Source: Syntrophobacteraceae bacterium (GTDB lineage: Bacteria; Desulfobacterota; Syntrophobacteria; Syntrophobacterales; Syntrophobacteraceae). From it: a stretch of DNA of 38,603 nucleotides. The DNA lies in assembly GCA_003566995.1 (NCBI GenBank), contig PXBG01000016.1, positions 1 to 38,603 on the forward strand, given 5' to 3'. Under the pieces are notes generated by a model. It ran no database searches, was not told the origin of the DNA, and worked only from the letters and a program-made list of their open reading frames with translations. A program made the position numbers and the translations under genes. The stretch's first letter is position 1. Each line of letters starts with the position of its first letter. Shown here piece by piece: positions 8,045 to 15,038 of this stretch.

Positions 8045-10114
8045 CTACAGAAGACGATCCCGGGCCAGAAGATCCTTTGCAGCGGACACAATGTGAGCGC
8101 TTGTGAAGCCGAACTTTGTCTGCAGGGCCTTGAGAGGCGCAGAGGCGCCGAAGGTGTCCACGGCCAGGATCAAGCCCCGGGGACCGACGTAGCGATGCCA
8201 GCCAAAAGATGATGCCTGTTCTACGGCAACCCTTGCGGTCACCCCGGGGGGAATGACCGTGTCCTTGTAGCTTTGACTATGGCGTTCGAAGAGTTCCCAT
8301 GAAGGCATGCTCACAACACGTGCCCCGATCCCCTGAGCCGTCAGCTCTTCGCGTGCTTCAAGGCACAGACTCACCTCACTTCCACTGGCCAGGAGCAGGA
8401 GCTCCGGCAGCCCATCATCAGTGTCCGCAAGCACATAAGCCCCCTTGGCAAGACCCGCGGCCGAAGCGAACTTTTCCCGGTCGATGGTGGGCAGGTCCTG
8501 CCTCGACAGCACCAGGGCAACCGGTTCCTTTTCCAGTGGCATGATCACCCGCCATGCTTCCACAACCTCATTGGCGTCTGCAGGTCTCAGGACCATCAAT
8601 CGGGGAATGGCCCGCAGGGAAGCGAGCTGTTCAACAGGCTGATGAGTGGGGCCATCTTCGCCCACACTGATGGAATCGTGCGTGAAAACGTAAATGACGG
8701 GCAGTTCCATGAGGGCCCCGAGGCGGATGGCGGGGCGGGCATAGTCGCTGAAGATGAGAAAGCTGGAGCCGTAAGGACGAATTTTGCTCAGGGCCATTCC
8801 ATTGAGAATCCCACCCATGCCGTGTTCCCGGACACCAAAGTGAAAATTCCGTCCTCCATGGTCCCGGGAGGAAAACCTCCCCGCATTGTCAAAAGTGAGC
8901 AATGTCTTGGTGGAAGGGGCCAAATCGGCCGAGCCCCCAAGGAGCCATGGGCAGTTCTCCGCAACCAGGTTGAGGACCTTCCCCGATGCGACCCGTCCCG
9001 CCATGCCTTTGGAATCGGCAGGAAAAACGGGCAAACTACGGTCCCACCCCTCGGGAAGCCCGCATGCCTCCATCCGGTGCAGCTCTTCCACCAAATGGGG
9101 ATACTGCCCCTGGTATTCTTCCAGGCGGGTGGCCCAGGCCGCACGAAGCTCCCCGCCGCGCTTTCCCATTCCACGGGCAAAATGCTCTCTCACGCCCGCA
9201 GGCACCAGAAACCTCTCATCCTCCGGCCACCCGTAATATCTTTTGGCCAGCCTGACTTCCTCTTCGCCGAGGGGTTCTCCGTGAGCAGACGCAGTCCCTT
9301 CCCTGTTGGGCGCCCCATAACCGATGCGGCTTTGCACGATGATCAAGGAGGGGCGCTCCCCTTCAGCCCGGAAAGTTCCCAGGGCCTCCCTCAGTGGATC
9401 CAGATCGTTGGCGTCTAACACTTGCGCCACGTTCCACCCGTAACTTCGAAAACGCTCTGCCACGTTTTCACTGAAAGCGAGAGAAGTCTCTCCCTCGATG
9501 GTGATTCCATTGCTGTCGTAAATCCAGCAAAGGTTGGAAAGCCCAAGATGTCCGGCCAGGGATGCGGCTTCGCTGGTGATGCCTTCCATCATGCACCCAT
9601 CGCCCGTGAGGGCGTAAACGTCATGGTCAAAAAGCTCGAAACCGGGACGGTTGAAATGGCGGGCCTTCCAGCGTGCTGAAATGGCCATGCCCACACTGTT
9701 GGCCGCCCCCTGCCCCAAAGGCCCCGTGGTGGTTTCAACTCCCGTGGTCCACCCATGTTCGGGATGCCCCGGGCAGCGGCTGTCAAGCTGCCGAAAATTC
9801 ATGATGTCTTCCATTTTCACGGACAACTCGTCCACTGCTTCGCTGCCGGGACCAACCGCCTTCACCCTGGCCAGGTGCAGGAGGGAGTACAGCAGCATGG
9901 AGGCATGGCCATTGGAAAGGACGAACCTGTCCCGATTGGGCCAGAGGGGGTCCGCAGGGTCGAAGCGCAGGAAACTCTGCCAGAGACAGTAGGCCACCGG
10001 AGCCAGGGCCATGGGTGTGCCCGGGTGGCCCGATTGGGCCGCCTGGACCGCGTCCATGGAAAGGGTGCGGATGGTGTTGATGCACAAGAGATCGATGTCG
10101 GATGCTTTGGTCAT
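8045..10114 (-). CDS. tkt: Transketolase
   Basis: A full-length 689-residue transketolase, which moves two-carbon ketol units between sugar phosphates in the non-oxidative pentose phosphate pathway using thiamine diphosphate and Mg2+. Recognisable are SGHPGTPMALAP near the N-terminus, the ThDP motif from GDGCMMEGITSEAA to the YDSNGITIEG end, the pyrimidine-domain HGMGGILNGMAL and FSDYARPAIRLGALM, and the family signature HDSISVGEDGPTHQP. The start is ATG at 10114 with GGGAG six bases upstream. It lies immediately upstream of the zwf/gnd relic and downstream of the truncated GH15 gene, all on the minus strand. With the oxidative branch gone, this enzyme would be needed to make pentose phosphates from glycolytic intermediates. 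Confidence 0.97.
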   Translation of the reverse strand: MTKASDIDLLCINTIRTLSMDAVQAAQSGHPGTPMALAPVAYCLWQSFLRFDPADPLWPNRDRFVLSNGHASMLLYSLLHLARVKAVGPGSEAVDELSVKMEDIMNFRQLDSRCPGHPEHGWTTGVETTTGPLGQGAANSVGMAISARWKARHFNRPGFELFDHDVYALTGDGCMMEGITSEAASLAGHLGLSNLCWIYDSNGITIEGETSLAFSENVAERFRSYGWNVAQVLDANDLDPLREALGTFRAEGERPSLIIVQSRIGYGAPNREGTASAHGEPLGEEEVRLAKRYYGWPEDERFLVPAGVREHFARGMGKRGGELRAAWATRLEEYQGQYPHLVEELHRMEACGLPEGWDRSLPVFPADSKGMAGRVASGKVLNLVAENCPWLLGGSADLAPSTKTLLTFDNAGRFSSRDHGGRNFHFGVREHGMGGILNGMALSKIRPYGSSFLIFSDYARPAIRLGALMELPVIYVFTHDSISVGEDGPTHQPVEQLASLRAIPRLMVLRPADANEVVEAWRVIMPLEKEPVALVLSRQDLPTIDREKFASAAGLAKGAYVLADTDDGLPELLLLASGSEVSLCLEAREELTAQGIGARVVSMPSWELFERHSQSYKDTVIPPGVTARVAVEQASSFGWHRYVGPRGLILAVDTFGASAPLKALQTKFGFTSAHIVSAAKDLLARDRLL

Positions 10115-10158
10115 TGAACACTCCCGTATTCAACCCTGAGATCAAACCGTGGCAGGCA

Positions 10159-10193
10159 GCCTTCAGGAAGGCAACCGCGTGATCGAAGATCAC
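10159..10193 (-). other. Two tandem hairpins in the transketolase leader
   Basis: In the 140 bp between the GH15 relic and tkt, the minus strand can form GTGATC-TTC-GATCAC (10193-10179) followed by GCCTTC-CT-GAAGGC (10172-10159), both perfectly paired. A TATAAA box lies about 15 bases upstream of the first hairpin, so both would fall in the tkt 5' leader or just after its promoter. Neither is followed by a T-run, so they are not simple terminators. They could be mRNA-stabilising structures or protein sites. Confidence 0.3.
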
Positions 10194-10254
10194 AAGTTCT
10201 CCCTTTTATAAACGGTTCAATTTTCAATCGTGGGTTTGATGGTCAATTCTCAGC

Positions 10255-10566
10255 TTATTTCGGTTTCCCAACAGAAAGGGCCGTTTTTGTCATCACAGAA
10301 ATGAGTGGGGCCCATTTCCACTCTTCCATCTTTTTGTGGCTCAATTGCGCTTTGGCCACCAGCGTGTCCGTTTCATAGCGAAGATCGATCTCCCATTGGG
10401 ATCCCACCCACGAGAACAAATTCCCGATCCCGACTCCCAGGCGGCCATGGTTGTCTCCAAGATGATTTTCCTGTCCCACGTGGGGAAAATACAGATCCCG
10501 CATGCGGTATTGATCGTCAAAGCACACGAGAAGTTTGCCGTTGCTCAGGGGAATGTTTCTGGGCAT
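10255..10566 (-). pseudogene. Truncated glucoamylase-type GH15 protein
   Basis: The ATG at 10566 has an AAAGGA site in place and opens a 103-residue frame whose first 75 or so residues match the N-terminus of bacterial glycoside hydrolase 15-type proteins: MPRNIPLSNGKLLVCFDDQY, DLYFPHVGQENH and WEIDLRYETDTLVAKAQL, the Ig-like beta-sandwich that precedes the (alpha/alpha)6 barrel. Family members run to roughly 600 residues or more; here the match stops near residue 80, continues into an unrelated 22-residue tail and hits a stop. The whole catalytic barrel is missing, so the gene is a 3'-deleted remnant. It precedes tkt and the zwf/gnd relic on the same strand, consistent with decay of one sugar or glycogen module. 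Confidence 0.72.
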
Positions 10567-11102
10567 GACCAGTCCTTTCGCATCATGAAGGTGCCCGCGG
10601 CAAAAACTCTCTGGACCCTTCAAAGGGATTGCGGCGTTGAATCCAGCCTTTGTCCTTTGTAGACGAGATGAAAAGTCATTCCTCACAGACCGTTTGGTTT
10701 GAATGGGGAATTCATGTGGTGAAGGACAAAACCGGCAAAAATTCCCCAGAGAGAGTGGAACGGAGAAAGGAGAGAACTGCCTGGGCGCTCTTGAAGGAAC
10801 AAAAACAGACGAAGGGCTGTTTTTCAGACGGTCGGAAGAGTCTTTGAATCCGCACGGTAAGGCAACACATCCAGGTTGCTGGCGGTGGCTTTCGTCACAC
10901 ACCGCCTCCCGGCTGTCCCGCCACTCCAGTGGTCGAAGGGCCAAAAAAACCGGGCAAGCCTCCGGAACAAAACTTTCCATCCTTGCATGAGTTTTTCCCA
11001 AAGACCTTCCGCGCATAGGCCTGCCCGGTTTTCGGAACCTTCCTGCAGACCGTCTTCAGCTTTCCGTGCTTCCCTCGTGACCCTGTCCATGCATGATTTT
11101 TG
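10567..11102. other. Gene-free, hairpin-rich stretch; possible structured RNA
   Basis: I find no convincing coding frame in these 536 bases. Three inverted repeats stand out: AAAAACAG/CTGTTTTT (10801-10808 and 10817-10824, perfect, eight-base loop, T-run on either strand), GGCGGTG/CACCGCC (10881-10887 and 10900-10906, perfect) and AAAACCGGGCAAGCCT/AGGCCTGCCCGGTTTT (10946-10961 and 11017-11032, one mismatch, 55-base loop). It matches no RNA family that I can name. It may also be leftover DNA from the neighbouring decayed GH15 gene. Confidence 0.35.
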
Positions 11103-11141
11103 ATTGTAATTTACAATATTGCAACAAAAAGCTGGTATACT
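11103..11141 (+). promoter_or_regulatory. Extended -10 promoter with palindromic operator candidate
   Basis: An AT-rich island in otherwise GC-rich DNA holds a perfect palindrome ATTGTAA-T-TTACAAT (11103-11117) and, 18 bases further on, TGGTATACT (11133-11141), an extended -10 box. A TTTACA within the palindrome could act as a poorly spaced -35. The site faces the DUF2064-GT2 fusion gene starting at 11223. A dimeric repressor or activator overlapping the -35 region is the obvious reading, but the regulator is not identified. Confidence 0.45.
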
Positions 11142-11222
11142 GGCCTGAAAAGTTAGGGAGGAAGCTCAGAAGGATACACTTTTTTCCTGTCCCTTTCATT
11201 GGCTCACTCGGGGAAAGACGGA

Positions 11223-12578
11223 ATGCACATGAACGTCCCACGGTCAAAGGCCAGGAAAGCACTGATCATTTTCATGCGCTACCCGGAACCGGGCCGCGTC
11301 AAGACCCGTCTGTCAGCTGGCATTGGTGCGCAGGAAGCTTCCCGCACCTATGAAAAACTGGCTCGCACAACCCTTGGAGTTGCAAGCGACTTCGCGGAAC
11401 GCCAGGAGGATGTGAGCCTTTTTCTGTTCTACGACCCTCCTGAAAAATCGACGGAAATGAAAGAGCGCTTTCCAGGCCCCTGGCATTTCATTCCCCAAAG
11501 GGGAGAGCACCTGGGTGTTCGCATGGGCAATGCCATTGAGCAGACGATGGCCAGAGGCTTCAGCCAGGTGGTGCTGGTGGGCAGTGACATTGCCCACCCC
11601 TCTTCCCGGGACTATTCCAGGGCCTTCAGCATTCTGGAGCGTGGTTTGGTCCCTCTGGGCCCGGCACAAGACGGTGGATTCTATCTCATCGGCTTGAACC
11701 GCTACTGCCATGCCCCTTTTGCACCCCGCACGTGGGGCCAGGGAACAGTTTTCCGGCGCACCCGGCAACTTCTTCAGTCTTGCGGGTTCCTTACAGAGGA
11801 CCTCCCCACAAGAACGGACGTGGACAGAGAGGACGATCTCGAGTCTCTCCGAGACGATTTCCTCCATAGGACTCAGCTCTCCGTTGTCATCCCCACCGTG
11901 GGGGATCCAGCGGAAATCAAACGAAGAATCACGGGCATGCAAAAACAGTTGTGGCCGGGAGATGAAATCGTCATCGCCTCCGCCGAAGGAACCTTTCCCT
12001 GCACCAAAGAAGAGGACCTGGAACCGGTCCGTTGCGTGAAGGGGCCCATGGGCCGGGGTCGGCAGCTGAACAGGGGCGCTGGCGCCTCCAGGAACAATCT
12101 GCTCCTGTTCCTTCACGATGATTCACTTCCACCCCCCCAGTTTCCCTACCTGGTTCGAAGAACCCTTCAAGATGAGGAAGTGAGCCTGGGGTGCTTTTCC
12201 CTTGAATTCACACCTTCCAGCCCCTCACTGGCACTCATCGCCCGTTGGGCCAATGTGCGGTCGGCGTTTTTGAAAATGCCTTACGGAGACCAGGGATTAT
12301 TTTGCAGGCGGGAAACTTTTGAGAGAGTCTCGGGTTTTCGAAAGCCCTTCATTTTTGAAGACGTTGACTTTGTGAGGTCCTGCAGATCGCATGGAAGACT
12401 GGAGGTTTTGAATCACCCCATGCTCTCCTCTTCCAGGCGGTACCTCAAAAAAGGGGTCCTGAAAGCTTCCCTTCACAACCATTTCATGGTTTTTCTGTAT
12501 TTTCTGGGTGTGGAAAACAGAAGGCTCCATCAATTTTACTACGGCAATGGGGACAGTGCGCACCGTCTGTCCTTATGA
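11223..12578 (+). CDS. Fused DUF2064 / family 2 glycosyltransferase (arsenosugar-type)
   Basis: A protein of about 451 residues joins two glycosyltransferase-like domains. Residues about 10-200 are a TIGR04282/DUF2064 domain: ALIIFMRYPEPGRVKTRLS, VLVGSDIAHPS and GPAQDGGFYLIGL. Residues about 215-440 are a TIGR04283-type GT2 domain: LSVVIPTVGD, GPMGRGRQLNRGA, LLFLHDDSLPP and PYGDQGLF. The two families usually occur as adjacent separate genes in clusters annotated for arsenosugar biosynthesis; here they are one chain. No signal peptide or membrane segment is visible. ATG 11223 follows GGGGA with eight bases between; ATG 11229 and a TTG at 11199 are alternatives. No arsS or arsM gene is near, so the arsenic link is only family inference. 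Confidence 0.85.
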   Translation: MHMNVPRSKARKALIIFMRYPEPGRVKTRLSAGIGAQEASRTYEKLARTTLGVASDFAERQEDVSLFLFYDPPEKSTEMKERFPGPWHFIPQRGEHLGVRMGNAIEQTMARGFSQVVLVGSDIAHPSSRDYSRAFSILERGLVPLGPAQDGGFYLIGLNRYCHAPFAPRTWGQGTVFRRTRQLLQSCGFLTEDLPTRTDVDREDDLESLRDDFLHRTQLSVVIPTVGDPAEIKRRITGMQKQLWPGDEIVIASAEGTFPCTKEEDLEPVRCVKGPMGRGRQLNRGAGASRNNLLLFLHDDSLPPPQFPYLVRRTLQDEEVSLGCFSLEFTPSSPSLALIARWANVRSAFLKMPYGDQGLFCRRETFERVSGFRKPFIFEDVDFVRSCRSHGRLEVLNHPMLSSSRRYLKKGVLKASLHNHFMVFLYFLGVENRRLHQFYYGNGDSAHRLSL

Positions 12579-12631
12579 ACCTTTCGGGCCGCTGCGCCTC
12601 AAAAGGCAGAACAATCACGCACAAAAAACTG

Positions 12632-12740
12632 ATGTTTGGGCGGTGTTGTTGTGGTGGCCGGGTTGCTTTTGTTTCTCTACGGAGTGAACACAGCCCGCAT
12701 TCCGTTGAAAAGCCCGTCGTTTCCATCATGTTCGTTGGCA
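12632..12740 (+). pseudogene. Possible membrane-protein fragment upstream of the P-II gene
   Basis: Between the glycosyltransferase and the P-II-like gene, one frame reads GVVVVAGLLLFLYGVN, a single strongly hydrophobic stretch resembling the G-L-x-L-F-L-x-G-V helix of DUF1538-type transporters, which often sit beside P-II genes. In the adjoining frame KKLMFG leads into it, suggesting a one-base frameshift. There is no ribosome site and a TGA lies just ahead. It may be the stump of a deleted transporter gene, or chance hydrophobicity. Confidence 0.25.
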
Positions 12741-12779
12741 CCCTTCACCGTTCCTCTTCAGAGAAAGGAGCTGAGTCAA

Positions 12780-13094
12780 ATGACAGACAACAGTTATTCC
12801 CTGGTCGTGGCGATCGTGAACACAGGCTTCAGCGAGCGGGTGATTCGGATTGCGGAAGATTTGGGAGCCAGTGGAGGCACCATTTTTTTTGGCAGGGGGA
12901 CCAGCACGCGCACAAAGGTCAGCATCCTTGGAGTTCCCGTGGAACCCATGAAAGAGCTGATCTACATCGTGGCAAAGCGGAGGAATGCTTCAGCGATCAT
13001 TGAAAAAATCACCAAGGAGTGCCGCCTGGGCGAACCCGATACGGGACTGGCTTTTTCCATGCCCCTGGATGAAGTCTCGGGCCTTCCCGGCTAA
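12780..13094 (+). CDS. P-II-like signalling protein
   Basis: A 104-residue protein with the P-II (GlnB/GlnK-like) ferredoxin-type fold: an N-terminal strand SLVVAIVNTGF, a helix ERVIRIAEDLGASGGTIFFG, the GRGT turn that begins the T-loop, a short T-loop, then PMKELIYIVAKR and the C-terminal helix. The ending FSMPLDEVSGL resembles other small P-II relatives. The uridylylated-tyrosine motif of classical GlnB is absent, so it is a divergent member that probably binds nucleotides to control a partner, often a transporter. AAGGAG nine bases before the ATG at 12780 supports this start; a longer frame from 12636 would add a hydrophobic stretch that P-II proteins do not have. No ammonium transporter or glutamine synthetase is nearby. 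Confidence 0.75.
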   Translation: MTDNSYSLVVAIVNTGFSERVIRIAEDLGASGGTIFFGRGTSTRTKVSILGVPVEPMKELIYIVAKRRNASAIIEKITKECRLGEPDTGLAFSMPLDEVSGLPG

Positions 13095-13147
13095 CCCTTC
13101 ACGGGCAGTGCTGCAGATTTAAGGGGCGCGCGTGTTTTCCCGCCTGG

Positions 13148-14089
13148 TCACCTGAAAATCCAACGCTCCAGGGTCCCGGAGGGAAACCGCGCACAGAGGC
13201 GCACCATGAGGAACACCACGAGCAGGGCAAAGGCCATGCGTCCCCAGAGTATTCCCGACAGGTGGCTTCCCAGCAGCGCCACCAGCAGGGTGTCTTCGAT
13301 GAGACTGTGGCACAGTCCCATGAGGGCCAGGGAAAAAAACACATCCCGTTTTTCCAGGCGCCCCGACCTGGCTTCCTCGATGATCAAGCCTCCCCCGTAG
13401 GCCAGTCCCAGGGTCATGCCGATGAGGGTGATGGAGGTGGCCGCACGGCCGATTCCCAAGAGGCGGAGCACGGGGTGCAGGGCGCGGTTGAGCATTTCCA
13501 TGAAGCGGATTCTTGCTAAAATTTTCAAAAGAAGAAGGAGCCCGAAGATCACCAGGAAAATGACAAAGAGGCTCTTGATTTGAGCGATTCCCCAGGCTGC
13601 CAGGGAATCGTCCCGTACGGGAGCGGCCCACGTGAGGGTGTTTTCCTTCTGAAGCCACTGCAGGGACAGGTACGTCCCGTGAAGCATCCAACCATACAGA
13701 AGGGCTCCTCCCACGCGCAAGGCTCCCATGACCAGGAGACGAATCCCTGCTGCCTGGGCGATGCGCAGCTCCACGGGAAGGCCATGGGCCACCAGCATCA
13801 TGGAACCCAGCACGGTGGTCTGAGCCACCGTGAGAGGGGTGTCCCCCATGAGACTGACGAAAACGGCGATTCCTCCGTAGAGGTTGGTGAGAAGAGTGGT
13901 GGCCCAAACCAGCCCCATGCTGCCGGGAAGCCCCACCACCGTCATGAGGGGAGAGAGGAGTGATCCCAGGAGTTCCACTGCCCCCAGTTCCTGCAGTATT
14001 TTCACACCAATGACCACGGGAACCATGATTTTGAAGAGATGGAAGCTGATCCGCCTCGTCTCCTTCAAAAGATCCAGAAAAAAATCCAT
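13148..14089 (-). CDS. Nucleoside-recognition (Gate) domain membrane protein
   Basis: A protein of about 313 residues built of hydrophobic helices with two Gate-like halves. The first half includes IMVPVVIGVKILQELGAVE and TTLLTNLYGGIAVFVSL; the second has SLFVIFLVIFGLLLLLKI, GIGRAATSITLIGMTLGLAY, GGGLIIEE and LALMGLCHSLIEDTLLVA. This is the pattern of nucleoside-recognition domain proteins, related to the spore maturation and FeoB gate regions and of unproven transport role. The ATG at 14089 follows AGGGGG; in-frame starts at 14128 and 14182 are possible, but their added residues are not helix-like. It is convergent with the P-II-like gene, with 53 bp between the stops. No other gene continues this minus-strand unit. 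Confidence 0.78.
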   Translation of the reverse strand: MDFFLDLLKETRRISFHLFKIMVPVVIGVKILQELGAVELLGSLLSPLMTVVGLPGSMGLVWATTLLTNLYGGIAVFVSLMGDTPLTVAQTTVLGSMMLVAHGLPVELRIAQAAGIRLLVMGALRVGGALLYGWMLHGTYLSLQWLQKENTLTWAAPVRDDSLAAWGIAQIKSLFVIFLVIFGLLLLLKILARIRFMEMLNRALHPVLRLLGIGRAATSITLIGMTLGLAYGGGLIIEEARSGRLEKRDVFFSLALMGLCHSLIEDTLLVALLGSHLSGILWGRMAFALLVVFLMVRLCARFPSGTLERWIFR

Positions 14090-14326
14090 GCATCTCGCCC
14101 CCTGAAGGGGACCATTTCCTTCTTTCATTTTTTCCCCGGGCATGGATCCTGTGGGGGCTTTGCCAGCATAGAAAGTGCCCACTCAGAACGGTGGCCACCT
14201 GCAGACAGGGCCAAGGGTGCTTCACCCGTTGGAGGAGACATTCCAGAACGGGCTCTGGATCATGATTTCACAAATTGCAAGGGCGGCGATTCGGGAAACC
14301 GAAGGAAAGAATTCCTGCCGAAGGAC

Positions 14327-14354
14327 AAAAAAAATGGCTCCCGAAGGAGCCATT
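14327..14354 (-). terminator. Rho-independent terminator of the 58-residue protein gene
   Basis: On the minus strand a perfect nine-base stem AATGGCTCC/GGAGCCATT closes on a TTCG tetraloop and runs straight into a tract of eight T residues. It begins 24 bases after the stop of the small gene at 14378. Stem, stable UUCG loop and U-tract together make this the clearest terminator in the window. Confidence 0.93.
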
Positions 14355-14377
14355 GTCACACAGTTGCTTTAGAGTTA

Positions 14378-14554
14378 TCAACCCCCTGCGAAGGGCTGAG
14401 GGCTTGTTGCATCGTCCACGCAGTTTTTCAGTTCTTCATCTGATACTTTTTTAGGATCCTTGAGAGCTCCAAGTTCACAAACGAATTCATTGCCAGCCTT
14501 GTCCTTGACCCATACGAACTGAGTGCGTCCTGATGGTTGTGTCACGTCGCTCAT
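14378..14554 (-). CDS. Small 58-residue protein of unknown function
   Basis: A short gene with full signals: ATG at 14554 preceded by AAGGAGG six bases upstream, a TGA at 14378 and a strong terminator 24 bp later. The product begins MSDVTQPSGRTQFVWVKDKA, continues with GNEFVCELGALKDPKKVSDE and ends with an ELKNCVDDA segment and a Pro/Gly tail. It is soluble, acidic and has two cysteines (in EFVCEL and KNCVDD) that could bind metal or pair. The base composition is less GC-biased at third positions than its neighbours. I know of no named family. The single-gene transcription unit with the best ribosome site here suggests a highly expressed protein. Confidence 0.8.
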   Translation of the reverse strand: MSDVTQPSGRTQFVWVKDKAGNEFVCELGALKDPKKVSDEELKNCVDDATSPQPFAGG

Positions 14555-15038
14555 GATTCCCTCCTTCGGGGTGTGTTGTAATTCACCTTGGACCCTAATC
14601 TGTCTTGAAATAGAGCCAGTCTTTGTTAGTCAGATAATAAGGAAGTAAGAGCGATCGATCAAGACCCGAACAGGAAAAAAAGAGCGCCCGAAGATTAATT
14701 TCTGATCCGAATCAGCTCTCTGAAACCCCATAAGCCATCGACACAACGGAACAATCAGGAACCAGAGACTGAGCGGCACTCACATGCTTCACACAGCCTA
14801 TTTTTGCAACTCCTGCATATGCGGTGAAAGATGCTGTGCCGTTTCATGGAAACCCGGGACAGAAAAGCAATGCCCTTGACTTAAGCTTTTCCACCCTGAA
14901 TGAATCCCCTTCACGTCATACCTGCGAAGGCGGGAATTCAGTCTTTTCAGTGTGTCCCAACGCCCTCACTTTCGCGGAGGTCATCAGGACAGGGCAACAC
15001 ACAATCCGTCAACAGCATTGGGACAGAAAGGAGGTGTA
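14555..15038. other. Intergenic region between divergent genes
   Basis: These 484 bases separate the small minus-strand gene from the PfkB kinase. The promoter of the small gene must lie in the AT-richer part near 14590-14660, but no clean -35/-10 pair can be assigned. Toward the kinase, TTGACT at 14876 with a weak -10 is a poor promoter candidate. A paired palindromic repeat fills 14911-14988. No coding frame is convincing. Confidence 0.5.
14911..14988. repeat. REP-like interspersed palindrome, paired copies
   Basis: GTCATACCTGCGAAGGCGGG (14915-14934) and the following AATTCAG closely resemble the widespread bacterial intergenic palindrome whose consensus is near GTCATTCCCGCGAAAGCGGG and whose chance translation reads VIPAKAGIQ. 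A degenerate inverted copy, ACTTTCGCGGAGGTCATCAGG, follows at about 14968-14988, giving the head-to-head arrangement typical of REP pairs. Stem CCTGC/GCGGG around GAAG is visible in the first copy. Confidence 0.5.

Noticed and set aside
11313-12116. A 267-residue minus-strand frame
   Set aside because: Shadow of the glycosyltransferase fusion, with no motif or start signal.
13119-14225. A 368-residue minus-strand frame
   Set aside because: Rich in Gly, Ser and His with no helices; it is the shadow of the Gate-domain membrane protein in another frame.
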